Source: CAZUCU01 sp964618845 (GTDB lineage: Bacteria; Patescibacteriota; Minisyncoccia; Phycocordibacterales; JAACPR01). Taken from it: a stretch of DNA of 29,576 nucleotides. The first letter of the stretch is position 1; each line of letters begins with the position of its first letter. Under the pieces are notes generated by a model. The model saw nothing but the letters and a program-made list of their open reading frames with translations, ran no database searches and was not told the origin of the DNA. This document shows positions 13,576 to 22,054 of the stretch, piece by piece. Where the stretch lies: positions 1-29,576 of the forward strand of contig CAZUCU010000006.1 in assembly GCA_964618845.1 (NCBI GenBank), written 5' to 3'. Made by a program: the position numbers and the translations under genes.

Positions 13576-14900
13576 ATGAACAACCCTGAAGAAATTACAT
13601 ATTTTGCAGAAACCAACGCGCGTGGTCAGCGTGTTAAATTTGGTATCAAAGCGAAGGATCGGGCTCGTCACGTTTATGTTATTGGAAAGACAGGAACAGG
13701 AAAATCTACAATGCTCGAAAATATGGCGATTCAAGATATTCACAATGGAAATGGAATGTGCTTTATGGATCCACATGGGCAAACTGCGGATAAATTATTG
13801 AATTATATTCCGGAAGAGAGGAAAAAAGATGTCTTATATTTTGCGCCATTTGATATGGAATTTCCAATTTCTTTTAACATAATGGAAGATGTTGGTTATG
13901 ATAAAAGACACCTGGTTGTTTCTGGACTTATGTCTGCTTTTAAAAAGATTTGGCAAGACGCATGGTCAGCGAGAATGGAATATATTTTATCCAATACACT
14001 CTTTGCACTTTTGGAATATCCAGATGCGACACTTCTTTCTGTGAACAAAATGTTGGCTGATAAAAAGTATAGACAAAAAGTTGTTAATAATATTACTGAT
14101 CCATCAATTAAATCTTTTTGGACTGATGAATTTGCAAATTATACGGATAGATTTGCACAAGAAGCAACCCCTGCTATACAAAATAAAGTTGGTCAATTTA
14201 CTTCTAACCCTCTTATAAGAAATATTATTGGCCAACCAAAATCAAGTTTTGATTTTAGAGAATTAATGGATGATAGAAAAATAGTAATTGTAAACTTATC
14301 CAAGGGTCGAATAGGAGAGTCAAACGCAAATCTTTTAGGTTCTCTTTTAATAACTAAAATTTATTTGTCAGCAATGAGTAGAGCGGATCTGTCAGAAAAT
14401 GAATTAAACCAACTTCCCAATTTTTATCTTTATGTAGATGAATTTCAATCTTTTGCCAATGAAAGTTTTGCTGATATTTTGTCGGAAGCTCGAAAATATA
14501 AATTAAATTTAACTATTGCTCATCAGTATATAGAACAAATGGTCGAGGAAGTTCGTTCAGCAGTGTTTGGAAACGTGGGAACAATGGTGACTTTTAGGGT
14601 TGGTGCGTATGATGCAGAATATTTGGAAAAAGAATTCGCACCAACTTTTACTGCTATTGATATTGTGAATTTAGGTTTTGCAGAGGTTTATTTGCGTTTG
14701 ATGATTGATGGTATGGGTTCTAAACCATTTTCTGCTAAAACCTTTCTGCCTGATATAGAACCAAGTAATTTATCAGAAGAAATTATTTTAGAATCTCGAA
14801 ACCTTTTTGCATTTCCAAGGGAAGAAGTAGAGGAAAAGGTAAAGAAGTTGATTGATGATGGAAAGGTTGAAAACGAAGCACGAAATCCGAAATTCGAAAT
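13576..14900 (+). CDS. TraD/VirD4-like conjugation or DNA-pumping ATPase (cut by gap)
   Basis: About 440 residues before the N gap. Walker A IGKTGTGKST is at residues 36-45, FMDPHGQTADKLL follows, Walker B is FYLYVDEFQSF, then a sensor-like TIAHQYIEQM and a conserved NVGTMVTFRVGAYDAEYL. These fit the TraG/TraD-type coupling ATPases (type IV secretion DNA-binding domain) common in CPR genomes, often without a recognisable full conjugation set. It lacks an obvious N-terminal membrane domain, so it may be a soluble DNA translocase. The last readable residues (NEARNPKFE) come from the palindromic repeat, and the gap begins within it. The true C-terminus is unknown. Confidence 0.85.
14877..14900. 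repeat. palindromic-repeat start at the assembly gap
   Basis: ACGAAATCCGAAATTCGAA matches the 16S-insertion repeat family and runs directly into the run of Ns. The assembly probably broke on this multi-copy repeat. Confidence 0.8.
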
Positions 14901-15000
14901 NNNNNNNNNNNNNNNNNNNNNNNNNNNNNNNNNNNNNNNNNNNNNNNNNNNNNNNNNNNNNNNNNNNNNNNNNNNNNNNNNNNNNNNNNNNNNNNNNNNN
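14901..15000. other. assembly gap (100 N)
   Basis: Exactly 100 Ns, a usual placeholder for a gap of unknown size. Protein sequences read through it are meaningless. Contiguity of the two halves of the window depends on scaffolding. Confidence 0.99.
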
Positions 15001-15479
15001 ACAAATTCATTTTTTATTAAAAGATTGTTTTTTATTGAATTATTGTCTGATAAAACTAAGATTTCTCCAATTTCTTTGTCATCTTTATCAATTTGAATTG
15101 CATTTGACCCAATCAATGCATAATCAGGATTGTTTTCCAAAAATTTTACTTGTTTTAAAATTTTATCTCTATCTAACCAATAATCATCACTATCTAAAAT
15201 GGCAATATATTTTCCTGAAGAATATTCGATAGTTTTGTTTCTTGTTCCGGCAATATTTAAGTTAATCGGATTTTTAAAATATTTTATTGGTTTTGGAGAA
15301 GTAATAGATTTTACAATTTCCTCCGTGTTATCAGTAGATGCATCATCAACAATAATTATTTCCATATTTTCATAGGCTTGTTCAATTGCTGATGTAATAG
15401 ATTTTTCGATAAAATTTGCACGATTATATGTACAAATCGTTACACTTACTAATGGTTTTTTGATTAAATTCTGATCCAT
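15001..15479 (-). CDS. GT2 family glycosyltransferase (3' end lost in gap)
   Basis: The N-terminal ~159 residues of a GT-A fold transferase: SVTICTYNRANFIEKSI, IIIVDDASTDNTEE, and AILDSDDYWLDRD, whose DSDD is the metal/nucleotide-sugar site. The start overlaps the stop of the upstream fucosyltransferase by 16 bp, so the genes are translationally coupled. It is the last visible gene of the minus-strand glycan operon. The catalytic C-terminal part is missing. Confidence 0.92.
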
Positions 15480-16324
15480 GTTTTTGGTACTATGTTTTTA
15501 TGCCTCCATTCTCCTTTTTTAAACCAAACCTTTGGAGCTATTACTATTTTATCAGGATTTTGGTTTAACCAAGTTCCCCACCAAGAGAAAGAGGAATTGG
15601 CAATAATATTATGTGAACATTTACTCATCAATATTAATTCTTCCGGTGCTGTTAAACTGAAATCAGATGCATGGATTTTTTGCTCACTAACAAAACCAAA
15701 ATTTTCTTTTACCCATTCTGGATCATCTGTAAAAAATACGACTTGGTCTATGTTAGTTTTTTGTTTTATTAAACCATAAGCATTTTTGTAATATTCAATA
15801 TCCAAGACCCCGTGATATTTAAGAGTTTTAGGATCGTTCAGATAGTCGCCGTGCCTTATGTGTATCGACAGGGAAGTATTGTTTATGTAACTATTACAAA
15901 TTTTAAAATTCTCAGTAATATTTTTTAATTTAAATTCTTTTAAAATTTGTTTTCTAATGTTGATAAAATTTTTTTCACTTTGCCAATAACCATCAAGATA
16001 ATAATTTATTTTTTTAAAAATTTGTGGATGATAATCTTGATAATTTTTTCTTAAAATTTTTGCTCTAAATAATCTCCATGCTTTAGAAATGATGCCAAAA
16101 GGGTATTTGAGTTTATTTATTTCTTTGGTTGTAGCAATTTCTTTTGTAATCTGAAAATCTTTTAAATCAAAAGTTCTAGGTGTATCTGAGTTTAAAACAT
16201 GAACACTTGTATAACCAGAAACATCCAATTTCATTTCCACGCTATTTTTAATAGAAATTGCTAATCCAGTTGCATACTGAAACATTTGATTTCCAAGTCC
16301 TCCTTTTAAGTTAGTTATTATCAT
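15464..16324 (-). CDS. GT11 alpha-1,2-fucosyltransferase
   Basis: A 286-residue protein. GGLGNQMFQYATGLA near residue 8 and HIRHGDY in the middle are the GDP-fucose-binding motifs of GT11, and NSSFSWWGTWL near 245 is the third family motif. It adds fucose in alpha-1,2 linkage, normally to galactose, but GT11 members vary in acceptor. It is cytoplasmic. Its start overlaps the upstream GT4 gene by 14 bp. A second, diverged GT11 is at 21155. No GDP-fucose synthesis genes are in the window. Confidence 0.93.
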   Translation of the reverse strand: MIITNLKGGLGNQMFQYATGLAISIKNSVEMKLDVSGYTSVHVLNSDTPRTFDLKDFQITKEIATTKEINKLKYPFGIISKAWRLFRAKILRKNYQDYHPQIFKKINYYLDGYWQSEKNFINIRKQILKEFKLKNITENFKICNSYINNTSLSIHIRHGDYLNDPKTLKYHGVLDIEYYKNAYGLIKQKTNIDQVVFFTDDPEWVKENFGFVSEQKIHASDFSLTAPEELILMSKCSHNIIANSSFSWWGTWLNQNPDKIVIAPKVWFKKGEWRHKNIVPKTWIRI

Positions 16325-17516
16325 AATTATTTATTATATCTTTATATAATTCAATATATATATCAGTCATTTGTTTTGTATCAAAATTTGTTTTTATTTT
16401 TTCTGAAGAATTTTTCTTTAAAATTTCTAATTCTTTGTAATTCAAGGATAATACATAGTCCAGACCTTTTTTTAGCGATTCTGAATTTTTATAATTTGCG
16501 ATATAACCATTTTTTTTATGTTCCAATACTTCTTTTACTCCTCCTACGTCGAATGAGACTATAGGTAATCCACAAGCCATTGCTTCTAATATTACAAGTG
16601 GAAAATTTTCTGCTATTGAGGTAAACAGGAAAATATCAGATGAATTGTAATACAGTGAAACAATATTGGGATCATTTATGTGCTTTATAAATTTTATATT
16701 TTTATAACTTTCTATATCTTCGGGGTTACCAATATTTAAAAATAATATATCATTCCTATCTTCATATTTTTTTAATATTTTATTTGCGTATTCCCATCCT
16801 TTCCATGGGCTATTTTTAGAATTATCAGCTAAGAATAAAATTATTTTTTTATTTTCTGGTAAATTCAATTTTTTTCTAGCTTCTTTTTTATAAAAAGGCT
16901 TAAAGATATTTGTATCAATTCCGTTATGTATTAGATGTATATTTTGTTTAACTAATAATGTTTTTTGTACTCTTTCTTTTAACCATTTTGATGGAACAAC
17001 AATATGCAGGTTGATTTTTTGGTATAAACTATTTTTTCTCCATGATAGAAATCTTGTGTTATCCCAAAGTAATCTGGGCGGTGTATTAATGCTTGGACAA
17101 ATAAAAAGCCCGTTCTTCATTTTATTGGTTTCAAAAGTACATGCACAATGTGGTGTTATTGCCCATTCATCATGTAGTGTCCAGACAACGGGTTTTATTT
17201 TAGACATTTTTTGTAAAGTTAATAAGTTAAAAAATCTACCATGTAAATTATGACAATGGATGATATCAGCTTCTTTAAATTCTTTAGTATTTAATATCCA
17301 ATCCGTTTTTATAAAATCTTCTGAAGAAAGTAAAAAACCTAGAATTTTTCTCCACTTTATTCTCGGTATTATTTTTACGTTAGGGTCGTCACTTATTTTA
17401 TCAGCAACAAACATAGAGACTTGATTGCCTTCATTTTCCAGTGCTGTTTTAATTTCCCATGATACTTTTGCAGCACCTCCCAATTTATCTGTTGTGCCTA
17501 TTATTAAAATCTTCAT
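16311..17516 (-). CDS. GT4 family glycosyltransferase
   Basis: A 401-residue GT-B enzyme. The N-terminal KILIIGTTDKLGGAAKVSWE is the acceptor-side Rossmann start, HNLHGR and WTLHDEWAITPHC are in the middle, and IHNGIDTNIFKP opens the donor domain. The E-x7-E motif is in ENFPLVILEAMACGLP, followed by SFDVGGVKEVL. It is a retaining sugar transferase. The pattern of WTLHDEWAITPHC is common in O-antigen/capsule enzymes. It has a 1-bp gap to the upstream GT gene, so it is in the same operon. Confidence 0.92.
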   Translation of the reverse strand: MKILIIGTTDKLGGAAKVSWEIKTALENEGNQVSMFVADKISDDPNVKIIPRIKWRKILGFLLSSEDFIKTDWILNTKEFKEADIIHCHNLHGRFFNLLTLQKMSKIKPVVWTLHDEWAITPHCACTFETNKMKNGLFICPSINTPPRLLWDNTRFLSWRKNSLYQKINLHIVVPSKWLKERVQKTLLVKQNIHLIHNGIDTNIFKPFYKKEARKKLNLPENKKIILFLADNSKNSPWKGWEYANKILKKYEDRNDILFLNIGNPEDIESYKNIKFIKHINDPNIVSLYYNSSDIFLFTSIAENFPLVILEAMACGLPIVSFDVGGVKEVLEHKKNGYIANYKNSESLKKGLDYVLSLNYKELEILKKNSSEKIKTNFDTKQMTDIYIELYKDIINNYDNN

Positions 17517-17517
17517 C

Positions 17518-18429
17518 TTAGTGTTTTTTTAGATTAAATGCTATAAAATTTTTTACTCGTTTTAAAAAACTAGGCTTTATTTTTTTAAAAAATTTTTTTA
17601 TAGCCTTTAAGCCTGCTTGAGATTCTCTTATGTCAATTTTTTCAATATTAATTTTATGTCCCAAATTATTTATGTCAAAAGAACTATCAAATTCAGAATT
17701 TTCACCACTACCATCATTACCTATGTTTCTTACTAAAGATTCTTTAGGAAATAGACATAAGCCATCATTTAAAATTACAATAGATTGCCATTTTATCGCC
17801 CATGTTCTTATTTTACCTCTATCGTTTGCTTTTAGGGTGCTGAAAAAGTTAAATGTATTATCTATATTCATTATTTTAATTGCATTTTTTTTACTTTTTA
17901 TTTTTTTTATCAAATCGTGTGTATCATCTTTATATTTTAACCATCTGTTTTGCCATGTCGCCCAACCCCAACTAGAGATATGATGAAGAAAAAAAGTTTC
18001 CGGTAATTCTTCATCGTGTGGATAGAAAAAACCACTAATATGAAAAACTTTCTCATCTTCTTTATATAGTTCAAGTGCCGAGTTCATATATTTCAAAAAA
18101 TTAGGAGATGTGACAATATCATCTTCAAGAACAATTATTTTATTATTTATTTTAATTATTTTGCTAACACCATCTATTATAGATTGGGCCAACCCTTTGT
18201 TTTGGTGGCTTTTTTCTATGTAGATGTTTCTAAACAGATTTTTGTCTATGTTTTTTATTATCGAAACAATTTCACTTGATTTTTTCTCATCTTTTTCATT
18301 TCTGGGACCATCTATAAAGATATATAAGTCACTATCTTGTGCCAAAGCGTTCTTGGAAAGAGCTTCCAGAGTTTGTTTTAGGTGGTCTGGTCTATTGTAG
18401 GCAAATAATATTATTGGTGATAATTCCAT
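17518..18429 (-). CDS. GT-A type glycosyltransferase (GT2-like)
   Basis: A 303-residue protein beginning MELSPIILFAYNRPDHLKQTL. KIIVLEDDIVTSPNFLKYM holds the EDD metal site, and SSWGWATWQNRW is characteristic of this bacterial transferase group. A longer in-frame start at 18522 is rejected, because TATAAT (minus strand, 18437-18442) ends 7 nt before ATG 18429 and TTGATA lies 16 nt further up. It is a paralogue of the 25090 gene, which has the same order of motifs (VLEDDG, GGWATWKDRW). The sugar and acceptor are unknown. Confidence 0.88.
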   Translation of the reverse strand: MELSPIILFAYNRPDHLKQTLEALSKNALAQDSDLYIFIDGPRNEKDEKKSSEIVSIIKNIDKNLFRNIYIEKSHQNKGLAQSIIDGVSKIIKINNKIIVLEDDIVTSPNFLKYMNSALELYKEDEKVFHISGFFYPHDEELPETFFLHHISSWGWATWQNRWLKYKDDTHDLIKKIKSKKNAIKIMNIDNTFNFFSTLKANDRGKIRTWAIKWQSIVILNDGLCLFPKESLVRNIGNDGSGENSEFDSSFDINNLGHKINIEKIDIRESQAGLKAIKKFFKKIKPSFLKRVKNFIAFNLKKH

Positions 18430-18436
18430 TGTTCTG

Positions 18437-18464
18437 ATTATACAGGAGATGAAATTTGTATCAA
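18437..18464 (-). promoter_or_regulatory. internal promoter of the glycan locus
   Basis: On the minus strand TTGATA (18464-18459) and TATAAT (18442-18437) are 16 nt apart, and ATG follows 7 nt after the -10. It drives the last four minus-strand genes and lies back to back with the plus-strand FkbM gene. Confidence 0.75.
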
Positions 18465-18490
18465 ATCTAATTTTAGTTAATATAGTATAT

Positions 18491-19204
18491 ATGCTAGAAA
18501 AAATAATGAGAAAAATAACCAAGATTTTACTGCCTTTTTTTATAAAATTTAGAATTACAAAAGAACCTGATTTGATTGAAGTGGGTGATGGTTATGGTTC
18601 TTGGTTTATAAAAGGTGGGATTTTGAACAAAAATTCTATTTGCTATTGTGTTGGAGCAGGTACTAACATTGATTTTGATTTATTTTTAGTGAGAAAGTAC
18701 CAATGTGAAGTTTTTATTTTTGATCCAACTCCAAAATCAATAAATTTTTTTGAAAAAACAAGAGGTAAAATGGTAAATGAGGAATGGTTCAAAAATATTC
18801 ATTTTATTCCTATTGGGACATGGGGTGAAGATAAGGTACAAAAATTTTTTTTACCACCAATTGAAGATTATGTTTCCGCTTCAATTTTAAACTTAGAAAA
18901 AACAGAAAATTATTTTATGGCGGAATGTAAAAAAATTAGATCTTTAATGAATGATTATAATCACTCAAAAATAGATTTATTAAAATTAGATATTGAGGGT
19001 TCAGAATATTCTGTTTTGAACAATATGTTAGATGAAAATATTAAACCTACAATACTATGTGTTGAGTTTGATGAAATGCATTCTCCTCTTGGTTTCGGTG
19101 CGATTAATAGGATAAGGAAAATTATTAAAAGAATTTTAAAAAATAATTACAGTTTGATTTATATAGACAATAATTCTGATTTTACTTTTTTGCTCAAAAA
19201 ATAA
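18491..19204 (+). CDS. FkbM-type SAM-dependent methyltransferase
   Basis: The only plus-strand gene in the glycan locus. The SAM motif region is CYCVGAGTNIDFDL; FIFDPTPKSINFF, IDLLKLDIEGSEYSVLNNM and CVEFDEMH follow the FkbM pattern (the D-I-E-G-x-E motif is typical). The family O-methylates sugars or polyketides, so a glycan-modifying role fits the neighbours. The start is uncertain: 18449, 18491 and 18506 are all in frame. TATAGT at 18481-18486 favours 18491 or 18506. It is convergent with the 19208 gene, with 3 bp between stops. Confidence 0.85.
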   Translation: MLEKIMRKITKILLPFFIKFRITKEPDLIEVGDGYGSWFIKGGILNKNSICYCVGAGTNIDFDLFLVRKYQCEVFIFDPTPKSINFFEKTRGKMVNEEWFKNIHFIPIGTWGEDKVQKFFLPPIEDYVSASILNLEKTENYFMAECKKIRSLMNDYNHSKIDLLKLDIEGSEYSVLNNMLDENIKPTILCVEFDEMHSPLGFGAINRIRKIIKRILKNNYSLIYIDNNSDFTFLLKK

Positions 19205-19207
19205 TTT

Positions 19208-20191
19208 CTATATATTTTTTCTTTTGCAAAATAAATAATAGTTATCTTTCGTATATTCAGTTTCTTTTTGATAAATTTTCTCATAATTTTCTGTAATATT
19301 TTCTATATTTTCAGCAAAATTAAAGCTTTCATTATTTTTTTGATAAGCAAAAAGAAGATATTTAGCACTAAAATAGTCTAGATTTTTAACAGCATTTTGC
19401 ATATTTTTATTTGATTCGGAAAGTGCCCATGTACTTATTAGAAGATCAATATTGTATTGTTTTTGGTTTAATTTTTCCATAACGTCTTCTGTTAAAGGGA
19501 TTATATTTATTTTAGAAGTTTTAATGTCCAAGTCATTGCCCAATATATGAACTTCATTTTCACCGAGTATGGTTCTTAGATAAACTGCCTGTATGTAAGA
19601 AAAGATTGGTATATCTATAATTATGTAAGTAACGTCATTGTTTATTGATTTATTTATTTTTGCCATATTTCCATAACCACCACCTATTTCTAGTATTGTA
19701 TCTATTGTCTTTAATTTATAACTAGTTTCTTTCTCAAATTTTAAAAGATGATATAAATGATGAATACTATTACCTGACGTTATGTATTCCTTGTCATTTA
19801 ATAGTGGAGAACCAATATTATATTCTTGAAGTATTTCTTTTGCTTCTTTATTATCAAGTTTTTCTTTAATTAGATCTTTTTGTTTATTTCTCCAATCTTT
19901 TAATGAATATAGAAACATTGTGTTTTTGATTATTTTATGTTCAAGAAAAGAGTGGGAAAAGTTTTCTAGAAAATATTTTTCAATTGTGTTCATATTTATC
20001 TTCCATTGAGGCATAATAAATCTGTCGAAATTATATTTTTCAATATTTTTTATATACTCGTTTTTGGTCTCCTCATAGTTTTTATAGAATTTGCTTTTTT
20101 CTATTTTTCTTACTTTGGAGAAAATTAAGGCAGACTTTAAATGTCTCATTATTTTTTGTATAAATATATCTATTTTATTTTTTATTTTCAT
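19208..20191 (-). CDS. putative sugar O-methyltransferase
   Basis: A 327-residue protein. TILEIGGGYGNMAKI (about 165-179) is the SAM-binding motif I, and YIIIDIPIFSYIQAVYL follows as motif II. DLLISTWALSES and YNIDLL fit the 'putative sugar O-methyltransferase' family found in capsule/O-antigen loci. The long, lysine-rich N-terminal region (1-110) is less conserved. The start overlaps the upstream GT2 stop by 4 bp (ATGA), showing tight coupling. Confidence 0.82.
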   Translation of the reverse strand: MKIKNKIDIFIQKIMRHLKSALIFSKVRKIEKSKFYKNYEETKNEYIKNIEKYNFDRFIMPQWKINMNTIEKYFLENFSHSFLEHKIIKNTMFLYSLKDWRNKQKDLIKEKLDNKEAKEILQEYNIGSPLLNDKEYITSGNSIHHLYHLLKFEKETSYKLKTIDTILEIGGGYGNMAKINKSINNDVTYIIIDIPIFSYIQAVYLRTILGENEVHILGNDLDIKTSKINIIPLTEDVMEKLNQKQYNIDLLISTWALSESNKNMQNAVKNLDYFSAKYLLFAYQKNNESFNFAENIENITENYEKIYQKETEYTKDNYYLFCKRKNI

Positions 20192-21153
20192 TTTAAAAAT
20201 ATTTTTTTAATTTTGCTTTTAATTCTGTATAGATAACCGGTAAGACTGTTTCTTTTTGTACTTTTTATTTCTCTATTTTCTATTTCTAATTTTGGGTATT
20301 TTTTTCCCAAAACATTATTCAAATTTGGTTTATACATATTATCAAGTTTTACTAATTCTTGTATTATATCTTTGGTGAAATCTTTATAGTCAAATGATTC
20401 TATGAGTTTCAGAGCTTCTTTATTGAACACATAATAGTTTTCTAAAAATATCTCTCTCCAGTCGTGATTTATTTTTCCTTCATTGTATTCTCTCAAATAA
20501 TAAGACTCTTTAAAATTTATTCTGTGTAGATATCCGCTGTCTGGACATGTGTATGCTTTTAGACCGGCGCACATAAATCTCCAACCAAAACCAGGAGTAT
20601 CATATCCATGGTTTGTGGGGTATCCACCAAGTCTATCAAATGCCTCTCTGGTATACATGAAATTTACAAATAGAGGCTGAAAATTAATTGTTCTGGAAAT
20701 TAGTGAATCAAAAGGTATTTTCTTGCTAACAAAAGGAGAAATATCAACATGGTCTATATCACTTGGATTTGTTCCATTAAATTTTATTGATTTATGAATA
20801 GTTACCCCATCGCAGTCTTTTTCTAGCATATATTTATACATTTTAGATAATGTATTTGGCGGTAATATGTCGTCGCTATCTAAGCAAAAAATTATATTTC
20901 CGGTTGAGTTTTTAACTGCTGTATTTCTAGTTGCACCACCTCCTTTATTTTCTTTATGATAAAACAACTTTATTTCTGGGTATTTTTCAGCTAATTTATT
21001 CATTACAGAAACAGTATTATCCGTAGAGTTATCATCTACCATTATTATTTCAAAAGGTATATCTATATTTTGAGTATATATAGAATCAACTGCTTCTTTC
21101 AAAGTTTCTTTACAGTTATAACAAGGTATTATTATTGTTAATTTGTTTGTCAT
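20188..21153 (-). CDS. GT2 family glycosyltransferase
   Basis: A 321-residue protein. LTIIIPCYNCKETLKEAVDSI, EIIMVDDNSTDNTVSV and IIFCLDSDDILPPNTL are GT2 signatures, with DSD the metal site. GFGWRFMCAG is a likely acceptor-side segment. The C-terminus is basic (YRIKSKIKKIFLK) and may sit on the membrane. One base separates its start from the fucosyltransferase stop upstream. Confidence 0.92.
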   Translation of the reverse strand: MTNKLTIIIPCYNCKETLKEAVDSIYTQNIDIPFEIIMVDDNSTDNTVSVMNKLAEKYPEIKLFYHKENKGGGATRNTAVKNSTGNIIFCLDSDDILPPNTLSKMYKYMLEKDCDGVTIHKSIKFNGTNPSDIDHVDISPFVSKKIPFDSLISRTINFQPLFVNFMYTREAFDRLGGYPTNHGYDTPGFGWRFMCAGLKAYTCPDSGYLHRINFKESYYLREYNEGKINHDWREIFLENYYVFNKEALKLIESFDYKDFTKDIIQELVKLDNMYKPNLNNVLGKKYPKLEIENREIKSTKRNSLTGYLYRIKSKIKKIFLK

Positions 21154-21154
21154 C

Positions 21155-22054
21155 TTATATTAATTTCCATCCATTTGGTACATAGTCATAATTAGAGAGG
21201 TCGCCTTTTGAGTGCCAAAATCTTGGACATATTACAATCTGATTAGGTGTTTTACCCAACCATGCTGCCCACCAACTAAAACTACTGTTACCAATTATAT
21301 GATGTTTACATGCTGTCATTAATCTCATGTCTTCCACATCATTTAGTTCTTTATTGTTATGGGATACAAAAAAACATTTTTCTTTGATTTTTAAATTGTC
21401 TTTTGCCCAGTCTATATTGTCAGAGAAAACAAAAAAGGTTGGTGTTTTAGTTTTTTTTACTATATGTTTAATTGCTTTATTATAGTATTCAACTGATACT
21501 ATACCATTTTCTATTTTTATCTTATCTCCACGTCTTATATGTACACAAACAGAATTATCATTTTTTATTTTTCTTAAATACTCTGCGTTTTCTATACTCG
21601 GTTGGTTTTTTATAGTAAAATCTCTTCTTATTTCTTTTTCTATATTTTTGAAATATTTTTCTGACAACCAATATCCCTCTAAATAGATATCGTCATATTT
21701 TATATTTTCTAAAATATTTTTATCAAATTTTAAATAGTTTTCTTGTGGCTCTAGTATGTATTTTTTTTTGAAATAGTTTTTTGAATTGTGAAAGATTAAA
21801 AAAATCTTTCTTCTAATAGTGCTTTCTTTAATCCAAAGATATTTATTCAGATCTTTTTCAGTAGCTTTTTTTGATGATATATTAAAACTATCCAAGCCAA
21901 ACATTCTAATTCCTCTATCATAATCGGGTTTATTAAAAACATATTCTGATACATCAAGTTTATGTTCAGTATTTTTTATAATAGATATATGTTTACCAAA
22001 TGCATATTGAAACATTTGATTCCCTAATCCTCCTGTTAATCTACTTATTACCAT
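21155..22054 (-). CDS. second GT11 alpha-1,2-fucosyltransferase
   Basis: A 299-residue protein starting MVISRLTGGLGNQMFQYAFG. HIRRGDK and NSSFSWWAAWLG are the other GT11 motifs, with the HxRRGD arginine pair typical of fucosyltransferases. A TTG two codons upstream is in frame, but ATG 22054 matches the N-terminus of the sister gene at 16324. It overlaps the upstream fused methyltransferase by 14 bp. Overall identity to the 15464 gene is low outside the motifs, so the two probably use different acceptors. Confidence 0.93.
   Translation of the reverse strand: MVISRLTGGLGNQMFQYAFGKHISIIKNTEHKLDVSEYVFNKPDYDRGIRMFGLDSFNISSKKATEKDLNKYLWIKESTIRRKIFLIFHNSKNYFKKKYILEPQENYLKFDKNILENIKYDDIYLEGYWLSEKYFKNIEKEIRRDFTIKNQPSIENAEYLRKIKNDNSVCVHIRRGDKIKIENGIVSVEYYNKAIKHIVKKTKTPTFFVFSDNIDWAKDNLKIKEKCFFVSHNNKELNDVEDMRLMTACKHHIIGNSSFSWWAAWLGKTPNQIVICPRFWHSKGDLSNYDYVPNGWKLI

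Noticed and set aside
13380..13782. Short minus-strand ORFs across the intergenic repeat and the 13576 gene start
   Set aside because: They are translations of the palindromic repeat and antisense of the ATPase gene.
17011..17253. Plus-strand ORFs antisense to the glycan genes (also near 17630, 23122, 26106 and 28463)
   Set aside because: All lie within well-identified minus-strand genes and show no domain or promoter.
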